From a virus: DNA of 27,429 nt. Under the pieces are notes generated by a model that worked only from the letters and a program-made list of their open reading frames with translations, was not told where the DNA came from and searched no databases. Shown here piece by piece: positions 20,753 to 27,429 of the stretch. The first letter of the stretch is position 1, and each line of letters starts with the position of its first letter. Made by a program: the position numbers and the translations under genes. The stretch spans positions 1 through 27,429 of the IMG/VR virus record IMGVR_UViG_3300028196_002454; one strand, given 5' to 3'.

Positions 20753-23700
20753 ATGGCAGCATCAAAATTTAGAATAGCATCCGGATCTTTCACAAGCGAC
20801 ACAGTCTTTTCTGGGAGTGCAACATTTGCTAAGGATGTAACAGTAGAAGGCACACTTAATGTGCATGAAATGAAGACAACACTAGTTTCTTCAAGTATTA
20901 TTTTTAAAAGCGGGTCAACAAAATTTGGTGATACGTCAGACGACTTACATCAATTTACGGGTTCAGTTGAATTTTCGTCTGGGTTATCCGGATCTTTAAC
21001 GAACCTAACAGATGGAACTTCATATTTGCTAGCTGGTAATAATGTGACAATTGCATCATCTTCAAATGGACAGATTACTATTGCTTCATCTGGCGGAGCT
21101 TCAGATGTTTTTAAAACAATATCTGTCTCTGGTCAAGATGATGTTGTTGCTGATTCAGCAACTGATACACTAACTTTAGCAGCAGCTGGCGGAATGACAA
21201 TAACAACGACAGCTGGTTCAGATACTGTTACATTAAGTTCAGCCGATACAAATACTCAAAATACTACTACATTATCATTTGTAGATAGTTCTGATGACAT
21301 TATACTTAGAAATACAACGGGCGGTGCAGGTAGTGGAACAGATGATATTAAATTTGTCGCCGGATCAAATATTACATTGACACACACAGATGCTGACAAC
21401 ATAACAATAGCAGCTGCTGGCGGCTCAAGTGCAGCTGGTTCTGATACACAGGTTCAGTTCAATGATGGAGGCTCTTCATTAGGCGGAGACGCAGGCCTAG
21501 TTTATAATAAAACTAGCAATACATTAACTTCTACTAATATATCCGGTTCATTAACACAACTATCAGATGGTTCTTCTTATTTAATTGCTGGAACAAATGT
21601 AACAATAACGACTGCTTCAAATGGATCTGTCGCAATAAGCTCAACAGCAGATCAAAATGTTTTTAGTACAATAGCAGTATCAGGCCAGACAAACGTTGTC
21701 GCAGATGCGGCAACAGATACTTTGACACTTGCAGGCGGATCAAATGTTACAATTACAACAAATGCTGGAACAGATACAATTACATTTGCTGCATCCGATA
21801 CAAATACAATGGGGTCAGGTTTTACTGTTTCTGCTACAACAGATTCAAATGCAACGACAATAACGCAAGGTGATGATTTAATGTTTGCAGCAGGAACAGG
21901 TATCACTTGCGAAACAACAGCAGATGGCACTGTTACAATATCTTCCACTGTGACAGATACAGATACAAATACTCAAAATACTACTACATTATCATTTGTA
22001 GATTCCTCAGATGATATAATATTAAGGAATACAACAGGCGGAGCTAGTAGTAGTACTCAAGATATTAAATTAGTAGCCGGCTCAAATGTAACATTAACAC
22101 ATACAGACGCAAATAATTTTACAATAGCAGCATCAAGTGGCACAGATACAACTTATACAGCCGGCACCGGAATAGATTTGAGTGGAACAGAATTCACAGT
22201 CGATGTGTCAGATTTCATGGCTAATGGTTCAAATAACAGAGTTGTGACAGCAACTGGAGCTGATGCAATGAACGCTGAAGCTAATTTAACTTTTGATGGG
22301 ACAGACTTGAGTGTTAGTGGGAAAGTTAAAACAACAGGAATCGAATACACAGACGGCGACGAAGCAATTACTGTACAAGATGGTGGTTACATTAAATACG
22401 AAGCAGGTGTTACACATTCTCCAGCTGTCAGAGTTAACGCAGCATCTACTGCAACTAATGACCAATGGATAAAAATAGCAGAAGCTTCAACTTCAACAAG
22501 TGGTGATACAATTATAACTAATTTGCTTGTTACTATTTGCGGTCAAGAACTAGGAACAGATGAAGATCCTGCCATGTACTGCTCTTTCATAATACATGCT
22601 GAGTTTACACCAAAATCAACTTCACCGTATTATGAAGCAGCTGGTACAGCTTTGATTGTTGATACTTTTTCAAAAAACAATCTATTAGCTTGGGGCCCCA
22701 GGGCTGATATATTTATTTCTTACGAAGAAGATTCTACACCTTTGCATAATCTTTATATAAGAGTTAAAGAGGCAAATAAAGATGTTTATGTTACTCACCT
22801 AGGCGGAACAGACACAGACGGATTATTAAGAACAGACCCAGCAATGAGTATATGTACTGGACAATCCTTCGAGGCCGGTGGGGTTGATACATTTTCCCTA
22901 GGTGGAGAAATTTACGGTGAATATGCATCGAAAATACTAACAGGTTTAACAGTTTTAGGCGCAAATGCAGGATCTCCGTCTACGATTAATCTTGGAGATG
23001 ACGTAGACGGCTTTGATAGACTTCTAGTGTTAGGTCACTCAACAAATAAAATGGCGCTAGGTATTCATGATCCAACAGATAAATTTGCTATAAATTCAGG
23101 TGGCGTACTATCAGCAGCTAGTGACTTTCAAATGGATGCGTCAGGCAATGTAACTTTAAGCAACGGAAGCTTAACTCTCGGCGCATCTTCCGGAGGGAAC
23201 ATAACAGTTGGTTCTGATGCAGATGGAAATGATAGGACTGTTACGTTCGGACATTCTACTTTGAAGTCTGTGGTCGGTATAGATGATTCACAAGATAAAT
23301 TTGCAATCAATACAGACGCTTCTTTTGAAACAGATAACGATTTCGCAATTGACGCAAATGGTAATGTAACAATGCCAAACACATGTTTCGTATCAGCACA
23401 ATTAAGTACATCTCAAACAAATATAGCAATAAACACATCGACTGATGTTGTATTCGATACAGAGCACTTTGACAATAGAAATGCATATAATAACACAACG
23501 GGTGTTTTTACAGCACCTGTAGATGGCTATTATTTAGTAATGGTAAGACTACAAATAGAATCTATAGATACAGCTGCAACAGAGTACAATGTTAGAGTTG
23601 TAGGCGGTGAGACAACAGTCAAGCCTCAATCCATGTATTATCAATTCGATCCTAATTTTAGTGCTGACACATCAAACGTATACCAGTGGTCAATTGGCGG

Positions 23701-23839
23701 TACTTCAATGCACTACATGGATGCAAATGATACAATCAAAATACAGTTTAGACAATCCAGCGGTACTCAACAAACAGATCTAGACGGCACCACATCAGAG
23801 GGAATAGGATCAATCCTTCAGATAAGGCTTTTGGGGTAA
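20753..23839 (+). CDS. Long repetitive fibre protein with C-terminal C1q-like domain
   Basis: A 1028-aa Ser/Thr/Gly/Asn/Asp-rich protein. I start at the ATG 20753, seven bases after AAGGAG, rather than the in-frame TTG at 20735. The N-terminal part has SSSIIFKSGSTKFGDTSDD, a motif common in phage fibres. Two copies of a block of about 185 aa follow (SLTNLTDGTSYLLAGNNVTI and SLTQLSDGSSYLIAGTNVTI; SGQDDVVADSATDTLTLA and SGQTNVVADAATDTLTLA), each followed by TNTQNTTTLSFVDSSDDIIL. The middle domain (about residues 530-740) is unrecognised. Two more copies of a motif with DKFAINSGG / DKFAINTDA lie at about residues 775-865. The end (about 880-1028) is C1q/TNF-like: GVFTAPVDGYYLVMVRLQIE and a final SILQIRLLG. 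The trimeric tip is the probable receptor-binding part. No stop or frameshift is seen. Confidence 0.85.
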   Translation: MAASKFRIASGSFTSDTVFSGSATFAKDVTVEGTLNVHEMKTTLVSSSIIFKSGSTKFGDTSDDLHQFTGSVEFSSGLSGSLTNLTDGTSYLLAGNNVTIASSSNGQITIASSGGASDVFKTISVSGQDDVVADSATDTLTLAAAGGMTITTTAGSDTVTLSSADTNTQNTTTLSFVDSSDDIILRNTTGGAGSGTDDIKFVAGSNITLTHTDADNITIAAAGGSSAAGSDTQVQFNDGGSSLGGDAGLVYNKTSNTLTSTNISGSLTQLSDGSSYLIAGTNVTITTASNGSVAISSTADQNVFSTIAVSGQTNVVADAATDTLTLAGGSNVTITTNAGTDTITFAASDTNTMGSGFTVSATTDSNATTITQGDDLMFAAGTGITCETTADGTVTISSTVTDTDTNTQNTTTLSFVDSSDDIILRNTTGGASSSTQDIKLVAGSNVTLTHTDANNFTIAASSGTDTTYTAGTGIDLSGTEFTVDVSDFMANGSNNRVVTATGADAMNAEANLTFDGTDLSVSGKVKTTGIEYTDGDEAITVQDGGYIKYEAGVTHSPAVRVNAASTATNDQWIKIAEASTSTSGDTIITNLLVTICGQELGTDEDPAMYCSFIIHAEFTPKSTSPYYEAAGTALIVDTFSKNNLLAWGPRADIFISYEEDSTPLHNLYIRVKEANKDVYVTHLGGTDTDGLLRTDPAMSICTGQSFEAGGVDTFSLGGEIYGEYASKILTGLTVLGANAGSPSTINLGDDVDGFDRLLVLGHSTNKMALGIHDPTDKFAINSGGVLSAASDFQMDASGNVTLSNGSLTLGASSGGNITVGSDADGNDRTVTFGHSTLKSVVGIDDSQDKFAINTDASFETDNDFAIDANGNVTMPNTCFVSAQLSTSQTNIAINTSTDVVFDTEHFDNRNAYNNTTGVFTAPVDGYYLVMVRLQIESIDTAATEYNVRVVGGETTVKPQSMYYQFDPNFSADTSNVYQWSIGGTSMHYMDANDTIKIQFRQSSGTQQTDLDGTTSEGIGSILQIRLLG
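21245..21286 (+). repeat. Direct repeat copy 1 inside the fibre gene
   Basis: 42 bases identical to 21962-22003, 717 bases (239 codons, in frame) apart. It encodes DTNTQNTTTLSFVD. Identity at the DNA level, including third positions, points to recent duplication or gene conversion. Confidence 0.9.
21962..22003 (+). repeat. Direct repeat copy 2 inside the fibre gene
   Basis: 42 bases identical to 21245-21286. The flanking protein stays similar (SSDDIILRNTTGGA in both) although codons diverge. In-frame recombination between the copies would delete 239 codons without breaking the frame. Confidence 0.9.
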
Positions 23840-23881
23840 AATAAATAAAAATTTTAACTCTCTGAAAAATAGAGTAATATT

Positions 23882-23914
23882 CTCCAATAAGTAAATTATT
23901 TTTGGAGGTTTTTT
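23882..23914 (+). promoter_or_regulatory. Hairpin covering the ribosome site of the glycosyltransferase gene
   Basis: CTCCAA (23882-23887) pairs with TTGGAG (23902-23907), and TAA/TTA can extend the stem with a three-T bulge. The Shine-Dalgarno GGAGG (23904-23908) lies in the 3' arm, six bases before the ATG at 23915. A T-run (23909-23914) follows, so the same element also resembles a weak terminator for the fibre gene. Either translational gating or partial termination is possible. Confidence 0.4.
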
Positions 23915-25852
23915 ATGTTCTCGCAAAGTGTGTTTGAGACTAAAAAAGAAAGAAATGAAATTAAATTTGAAGAAGCAGATGTTATCTTTGTGGCTGACCT
24001 ATTCACTGATGAATACTCTGGAGGTGCTGAGCTTACGACAGAGGCATTGTTCGGAACTAGCCCCTATAAAACCTATAAACTTAAATCTAATGAATTAACA
24101 GAACAACTGGTTCAACAAGGCGTCAATAAAACATGGATCTTTTTTAATTTTTCACAAATGAATTTAAACCTGATTCCTGTCATTGTAGCAAATCTTTATT
24201 ACTTTATAACAGAATATGATTATAAATTTTGTAGGTATCGTTCAATAGAATTGCACAAAAAAGAAACAGGTGAAGAATGTAACTGTCACAATGAAGATTA
24301 TGGTAAATTTATTTCATCTTTTTTTGCCGGCGCTGAAAAAATATTTTGGATGTCTGATAAACAAAAAGAAAGACATCAAGAAAGGTTTCCATTTTTAACA
24401 GATGAAAAGTCAATTCGCTTATCATCAGTTTTTAACGTTAGTGATTTAGAACAAATTGAAGCTTTAAGAAAGTCAAGAGAAAAAAATGGACACAATAAAA
24501 AGTGGGCAATTATTAGTTCTAATTCTTGGATAAAAGGTGTAAAAGAATCGAAACATAGATTAGAAACATTTTTACCTGAAGAACACGATTATGATGTACT
24601 CTCAAATTTACCGTATAGTGATTTACTAAAAACGTTATCCAAGTACGAAGGTTTTTGTTTTCAACCTTTAGGAGGAGATACATGCCCAAGAATAGTAATT
24701 GAAGCACAACTTTTAGGATTAAAACTCTTAATTAACAAAAACGTCCAGCATTTAGGTGAAGAATGGTTTAGTAAAGACCCAAATGATGTTGAAGCTTACC
24801 TACTTGACGGACATAAACGTTTTTGGGACGAGATTGAACGACATGTTAATAAAGAAATAAAAATAAGTGGTTATACCACGACAAGAAATGTAATCAACAG
24901 TGATTATCCGTGGAAACAGAGTATACAATCAATGCTCCAGTTTTGTGATGAAGTTGTAGTTGCTGACGGTGGATCCGATGACGGTACATGGGAACAATTA
25001 ACAACATGGGCAAATAAAGAAGAAAAACTAAAAGTGTTCCAGCATATCAAGGATTATTCTGATAAAAGATTTGCCGTTTTTGATGGTGAACTTAAAGCAG
25101 ACGCTCGAAGCCACTGTACTATGAATTGGTGTTGGCAACAAGATTCTGATGAAATAGTTCATGAAGATGATGCAGCAAAAATAAAAGTACTTGCGAAAAA
25201 ATTACCCAAACCTGTTCATTTATTGGCATTACCTGTTATTGAGTATTGGGGAGGAGAGGAAAAAGTTAGGTGTGATATTAATCCGTGGAAATGGCGTTTA
25301 AGTAGAAACCATAGTTACATTACACACGGGATTCCAGGTCAATTAAGAAAAATAGACAAAGACGGGAAACTCTACGCATTGCAAGGCACAGATGGATGTG
25401 ACTATATCGATCGGACAAACTTTAACCCAGTCCCATGTACTAATTTTTATACGCCTGATGTACATCAGGTTAGGACGCAGATGTTACAAGAAGATAGGCA
25501 GGATTTACTTAAAAGTTATCAAACATGGTTTAATAAGGCAATTAAAGAACTGCCCTCTGTTCATCATTACAGTTGGTTTAATTTAGAACGAAAAATTAAA
25601 ACTTATCGGGATTATTGGACAAAACACTGGTTATCTTTATACGACATAAAACAAGAAGACACTGCAGAAAATAATATGTTTTTTAACAAACCATGGTCTA
25701 AAGTTTCTGAGCAAGAAATCAAAAATATGTCAATTAGACTTAAAAATGAAATGGGTGGTTGGATATTTCATCGTAAAATAGATTTTAGTCAGCCTACACC
25801 TTTTTTGAAAATTTCAAAAAAACAACCTAAGATAATGATTAAAGAGGATTAA
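23915..25852 (+). CDS. Two-domain glycosyltransferase (GT-B-like half plus GT2-like half)
   Basis: A 645-aa protein. The N-terminal half (about 1-310) resembles GT4-type enzymes: DVIFVADLFTDEYSGGAELT near the start, KKWAIISSNSWIKGVKES, then FCFQPLGGDTCPRIVIEAQ, LLGLKLLINKNVQHLGEEWF, an acceptor-side E-x7-G/N pattern. The second half (about 320-560) is GT2-like: TTRNVINSDYPWKQSIQSML, EVVVADGGSDDGTWEQL and the metal motif D410-S-D412 in QQDSDEIVHEDD. The last 90 residues hold HHYSWFNLERKIKTYRDYW. Two-headed transferases of this kind often build alternating sugars on surface glycans or on proteins. It starts 75 bases after the fibre gene and is followed directly by the cupin at the next base. 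Substrate unknown; fibre or host-surface decoration is inference. Confidence 0.82.
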   Translation: MFSQSVFETKKERNEIKFEEADVIFVADLFTDEYSGGAELTTEALFGTSPYKTYKLKSNELTEQLVQQGVNKTWIFFNFSQMNLNLIPVIVANLYYFITEYDYKFCRYRSIELHKKETGEECNCHNEDYGKFISSFFAGAEKIFWMSDKQKERHQERFPFLTDEKSIRLSSVFNVSDLEQIEALRKSREKNGHNKKWAIISSNSWIKGVKESKHRLETFLPEEHDYDVLSNLPYSDLLKTLSKYEGFCFQPLGGDTCPRIVIEAQLLGLKLLINKNVQHLGEEWFSKDPNDVEAYLLDGHKRFWDEIERHVNKEIKISGYTTTRNVINSDYPWKQSIQSMLQFCDEVVVADGGSDDGTWEQLTTWANKEEKLKVFQHIKDYSDKRFAVFDGELKADARSHCTMNWCWQQDSDEIVHEDDAAKIKVLAKKLPKPVHLLALPVIEYWGGEEKVRCDINPWKWRLSRNHSYITHGIPGQLRKIDKDGKLYALQGTDGCDYIDRTNFNPVPCTNFYTPDVHQVRTQMLQEDRQDLLKSYQTWFNKAIKELPSVHHYSWFNLERKIKTYRDYWTKHWLSLYDIKQEDTAENNMFFNKPWSKVSEQEIKNMSIRLKNEMGGWIFHRKIDFSQPTPFLKISKKQPKIMIKED

Positions 25853-26206
25853 ATGAAACCAAAAATTATTAAAAAACCGTGGGGTTGGGAAGAAATATGG
25901 GCTGATGTTCCTGGTAAATATTTAGGAAAAACATTAAACATCAATATGAAACAAAGGCTATCACTACAGTATCATGAAAAAAAAGAAGAAACAATTTATG
26001 TTATGAGAGGCGTTTTAGTTCTTTATATTAAAAATAAGTTCACAGACAACGTAAAAAAAATTGATTTAGGACCCGGGCAATGCTATCATATTCCACCTTG
26101 TACAATTCATAGATTTTCTGCAGAAAAAGGAGATGTTGCATTATGTGAAGTTAGCACTTATTTTCCTGATGACGTTGTCAGATTAGAGGATGATTATAAT
26201 AGATGA
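25853..26206 (+). CDS. Cupin, mannose-6-phosphate isomerase type II-like
   Basis: A 117-aa single cupin. PWGWEEIW opens it, as in phosphomannose isomerase/GDP-mannose pyrophosphorylase C-terminal domains (kPWGxee). Metal-site motifs are SLQYHEKKEETIYVMRG (H41, E45) and GQCYHIPPCTIHRF (H86), ending LCEVSTYF. The full bifunctional enzyme has an N-terminal nucleotidyltransferase that is absent here, so this is a stand-alone isomerase or sugar epimerase-like cupin. It begins at the base after the preceding stop (GAGG upstream within that gene) and overlaps the next start by four bases. It probably supplies or modifies a sugar for the flanking transferases. Confidence 0.85.
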   Translation: MKPKIIKKPWGWEEIWADVPGKYLGKTLNINMKQRLSLQYHEKKEETIYVMRGVLVLYIKNKFTDNVKKIDLGPGQCYHIPPCTIHRFSAEKGDVALCEVSTYFPDDVVRLEDDYNR

Positions 26207-26928
26207 GTGAAAAAATCCTTGTTACTATTTGCAATTACAATCATGAAGATTATTTAAAGCAATCAATTGAATCGATTCAAAATCAGTCATATGATAACTT
26301 AGATATATGCGTCTACGATGACGGGTCAAAAAATAAAGATTTAATACGTTCTATTATTAATGAATTATCAAGTGATAAAAGAATAAGATTTATTGATGAA
26401 GAAAACAATATCGGTAAATGGCATGGGTTAAATCAAGCAATTAAAACATCAAATGCAAAGATTTGTACATCACAAGATGCAGATGACATATCACTTAAGT
26501 ATAGAATTGAAAAACAATATCAGGCGATGAAAGCTACTCAAACTTATCATAATTTATGTGGTTTTTATCACTGCTGGAATGAAAATGATGTAAATAAATT
26601 TTTAAATAGTTATAATAATGATACAAATTTTAAAATAATTAAAAAAGAAGACGTATACAAAATGGTAATGTCTGGATATCATCACCCTGGCATTAATCAC
26701 TATTACACAGGTGAAGTTGAAACTGCAGGAGTATCTTCAATGTTTTATAAACAGCTTTGGCTATTTGGTTTGAGATTTAACCCGCCAGGTATGGGACTAA
26801 GAACAATAATGTCAGAAGACTCTGATTTTAATTTTAGGGCAACTTGCATGTTTAATTCAACTTCAATATTATCAGAAAAACACTATCTATATAGAAGAAA
26901 TACTAGCACTAACAAGGAGCTAATGTAA
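26203..26928 (+). CDS. Family 2 glycosyltransferase
   Basis: A 241-aa GT-A fold enzyme: ILVTICNYNHEDYLKQSIES at the start, nucleotide-binding D39-D-G-S in ICVYDDGSKN, ENNIGKWHGLNQAIKTSNAK and metal-binding QDADD (D92, D94). These are standard GT2 motifs. The C-terminal half has GYHHPGINHYYTGEVETAGV, SEDSDFNFRATCMF and HYLYRRN, the acceptor side, where ED is a plausible catalytic base. Donor and acceptor are unknown. It overlaps the cupin by four bases (ATGA), and the GT25 gene starts two bases after its stop. Confidence 0.9.
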   Translation: MSEKILVTICNYNHEDYLKQSIESIQNQSYDNLDICVYDDGSKNKDLIRSIINELSSDKRIRFIDEENNIGKWHGLNQAIKTSNAKICTSQDADDISLKYRIEKQYQAMKATQTYHNLCGFYHCWNENDVNKFLNSYNNDTNFKIIKKEDVYKMVMSGYHHPGINHYYTGEVETAGVSSMFYKQLWLFGLRFNPPGMGLRTIMSEDSDFNFRATCMFNSTSILSEKHYLYRRNTSTNKELM

Positions 26929-26930
26929 AA

Positions 26931-27429
26931 ATGAAAAAAATTGATATGATATACTGGATCAACTTAGAAAAATCAACTGATAGAAAAAAGGCTTTCGAAA
27001 AAGATGTGCTACCTATATTCAAAGATTACGACACACAAAGATTCCAGGCAGTAGACATGACTGCAGAAAAAACAAGTGGCAGGAGGACAGCCGGTTGCTC
27101 ATTGTCCCATCTAAGCTGCTGGAGACATGCAATTTTTAAAAACTATAAGCACATAATGATCTTAGAAGACGATTTAAAAATAACAGCTGCCAAAGATGAT
27201 GTCTTTAACACAGTTGATAATCTATTTAAATACTATGAAGATTTTAACATCTGTAACTTGGCCTACAACCATATTGGAAAAAAAGAGGAAAATAGAAAAC
27301 TTAAGCATAATTTTTATAATTATGAAAACATACAGACAACTTCTGCTTATATTGCAAATGTTGATTTTTTAAATACAATATACAGTCACATGCTCGAGTC
27401 TACAATGAACCTGTTCATGAACGGTTCAA
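26931..27429 (+). CDS. Family 25 (LPS-type) glycosyltransferase, 3'-truncated by window edge
   Basis: From the ATG at 26931, behind AAGGAG, 166 codons stay open to the window end. IYWINLEKSTDRKKAF at the start (family pattern viNLdrs.dR...), GCSLSHLSCWRHA (G55-H60) and MILEDDL (E79-D80-D81, the GT25 metal and donor site) identify the family. Members add galactose or glucose to lipopolysaccharide, or to collagen-like lysines in giant viruses. It closes the visible sugar cassette. The missing C-terminus holds part of the acceptor site. Confidence 0.85.
   Translation, partial: MKKIDMIYWINLEKSTDRKKAFEKDVLPIFKDYDTQRFQAVDMTAEKTSGRRTAGCSLSHLSCWRHAIFKNYKHIMILEDDLKITAAKDDVFNTVDNLFKYYEDFNICNLAYNHIGKKEENRKLKHNFYNYENIQTTSAYIANVDFLNTIYSHMLESTMNLFMNGS

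Noticed and set aside
21652-23498. Open frames on the minus strand across the fibre gene
   Set aside because: They are shadows of the low-complexity, repetitive Ser/Thr/Ala coding frame, without ribosome sites or recognisable domains.
23855-23875. Weak CTCT/AGAG hairpin after the fibre gene as a terminator
   Set aside because: Only four base pairs with an A-rich loop and no T-run after it.

Overview
The window is AT-rich (roughly 30% G+C by eye), very tightly packed, and mostly co-directional. It carries no ribosomal, tRNA or core-metabolism genes. A long repetitive fibre ending in a C1q-like domain, PhoH, a UvsE/UvdE repair nuclease, a one-domain sigma-like regulator, many small unnamed genes and several proteins sharing a short N-terminal element together suggest a large marine tailed phage (T4-like or jumbo class). 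This is inference: no terminase, portal, capsid, sheath or polymerase gene lies in the window. A bacterial chromosome or an integrated element is the alternative. The host cannot be named. The CxxC-containing PrkA resembles the Bacillus/deltaproteobacterial subtype more than enterobacterial YeaG.

Layout. (1) 1-2478, leftward: the start of a fatty-acid-hydroxylase-like membrane protein running off the left edge, a 512-aa protein with a peptidoglycan-binding-like module, and a small secreted matrixin protease. (2) 2553-8420, rightward, almost gapless: a DUF192 protein, a small SH3-like protein, three probable virion proteins (322, 248 and 655 aa) and a 525-aa protein with an HEMTH zinc-peptidase domain. 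(3) 8417-9247, leftward: a lipoprotein trypsin-like protease. (4) 9287-10228, rightward: UvsE. (5) 10305-11153, leftward: a very basic lysine-rich protein. (6) 11230-18721, rightward: the stress-signalling trio YeaH (DUF444), SpoVR and PrkA, with a sulfotransferase between SpoVR and PrkA. PrkA is followed by a protein resembling only the apical part of GroEL, three small conserved-looking proteins and a histone-H1-like (Hc1) protein, closed by a strong terminator. (7) 18751-18975, leftward: a Cys-rich sigma region-4-like protein. (8) 19059-27429, rightward: PIN-PhoH, a small probable virion protein, the C1q fibre, then a sugar cassette (two-domain glycosyltransferase, cupin, GT2, partial GT25).

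How the parts may work together (inference). The YeaH-SpoVR-PrkA cluster looks like a complete, phage-borne copy of a bacterial starvation and stress signalling module. It sits with a chaperonin-fragment-like protein and a nucleoid-type protein, as if to take over host stress physiology. The 3145-8420 block and the 512-aa protein look like internal or entry proteins with cell-wall-directed domains. The two exported proteases, the hydroxylase and the sulfotransferase point to changes in the host envelope. The glycosyltransferase cassette next to the fibre suggests decoration of virion proteins, host surface or DNA.

No gap of more than 300 bases without a gene exists. No tRNA, CRISPR array, insertion sequence or attachment site was recognised.
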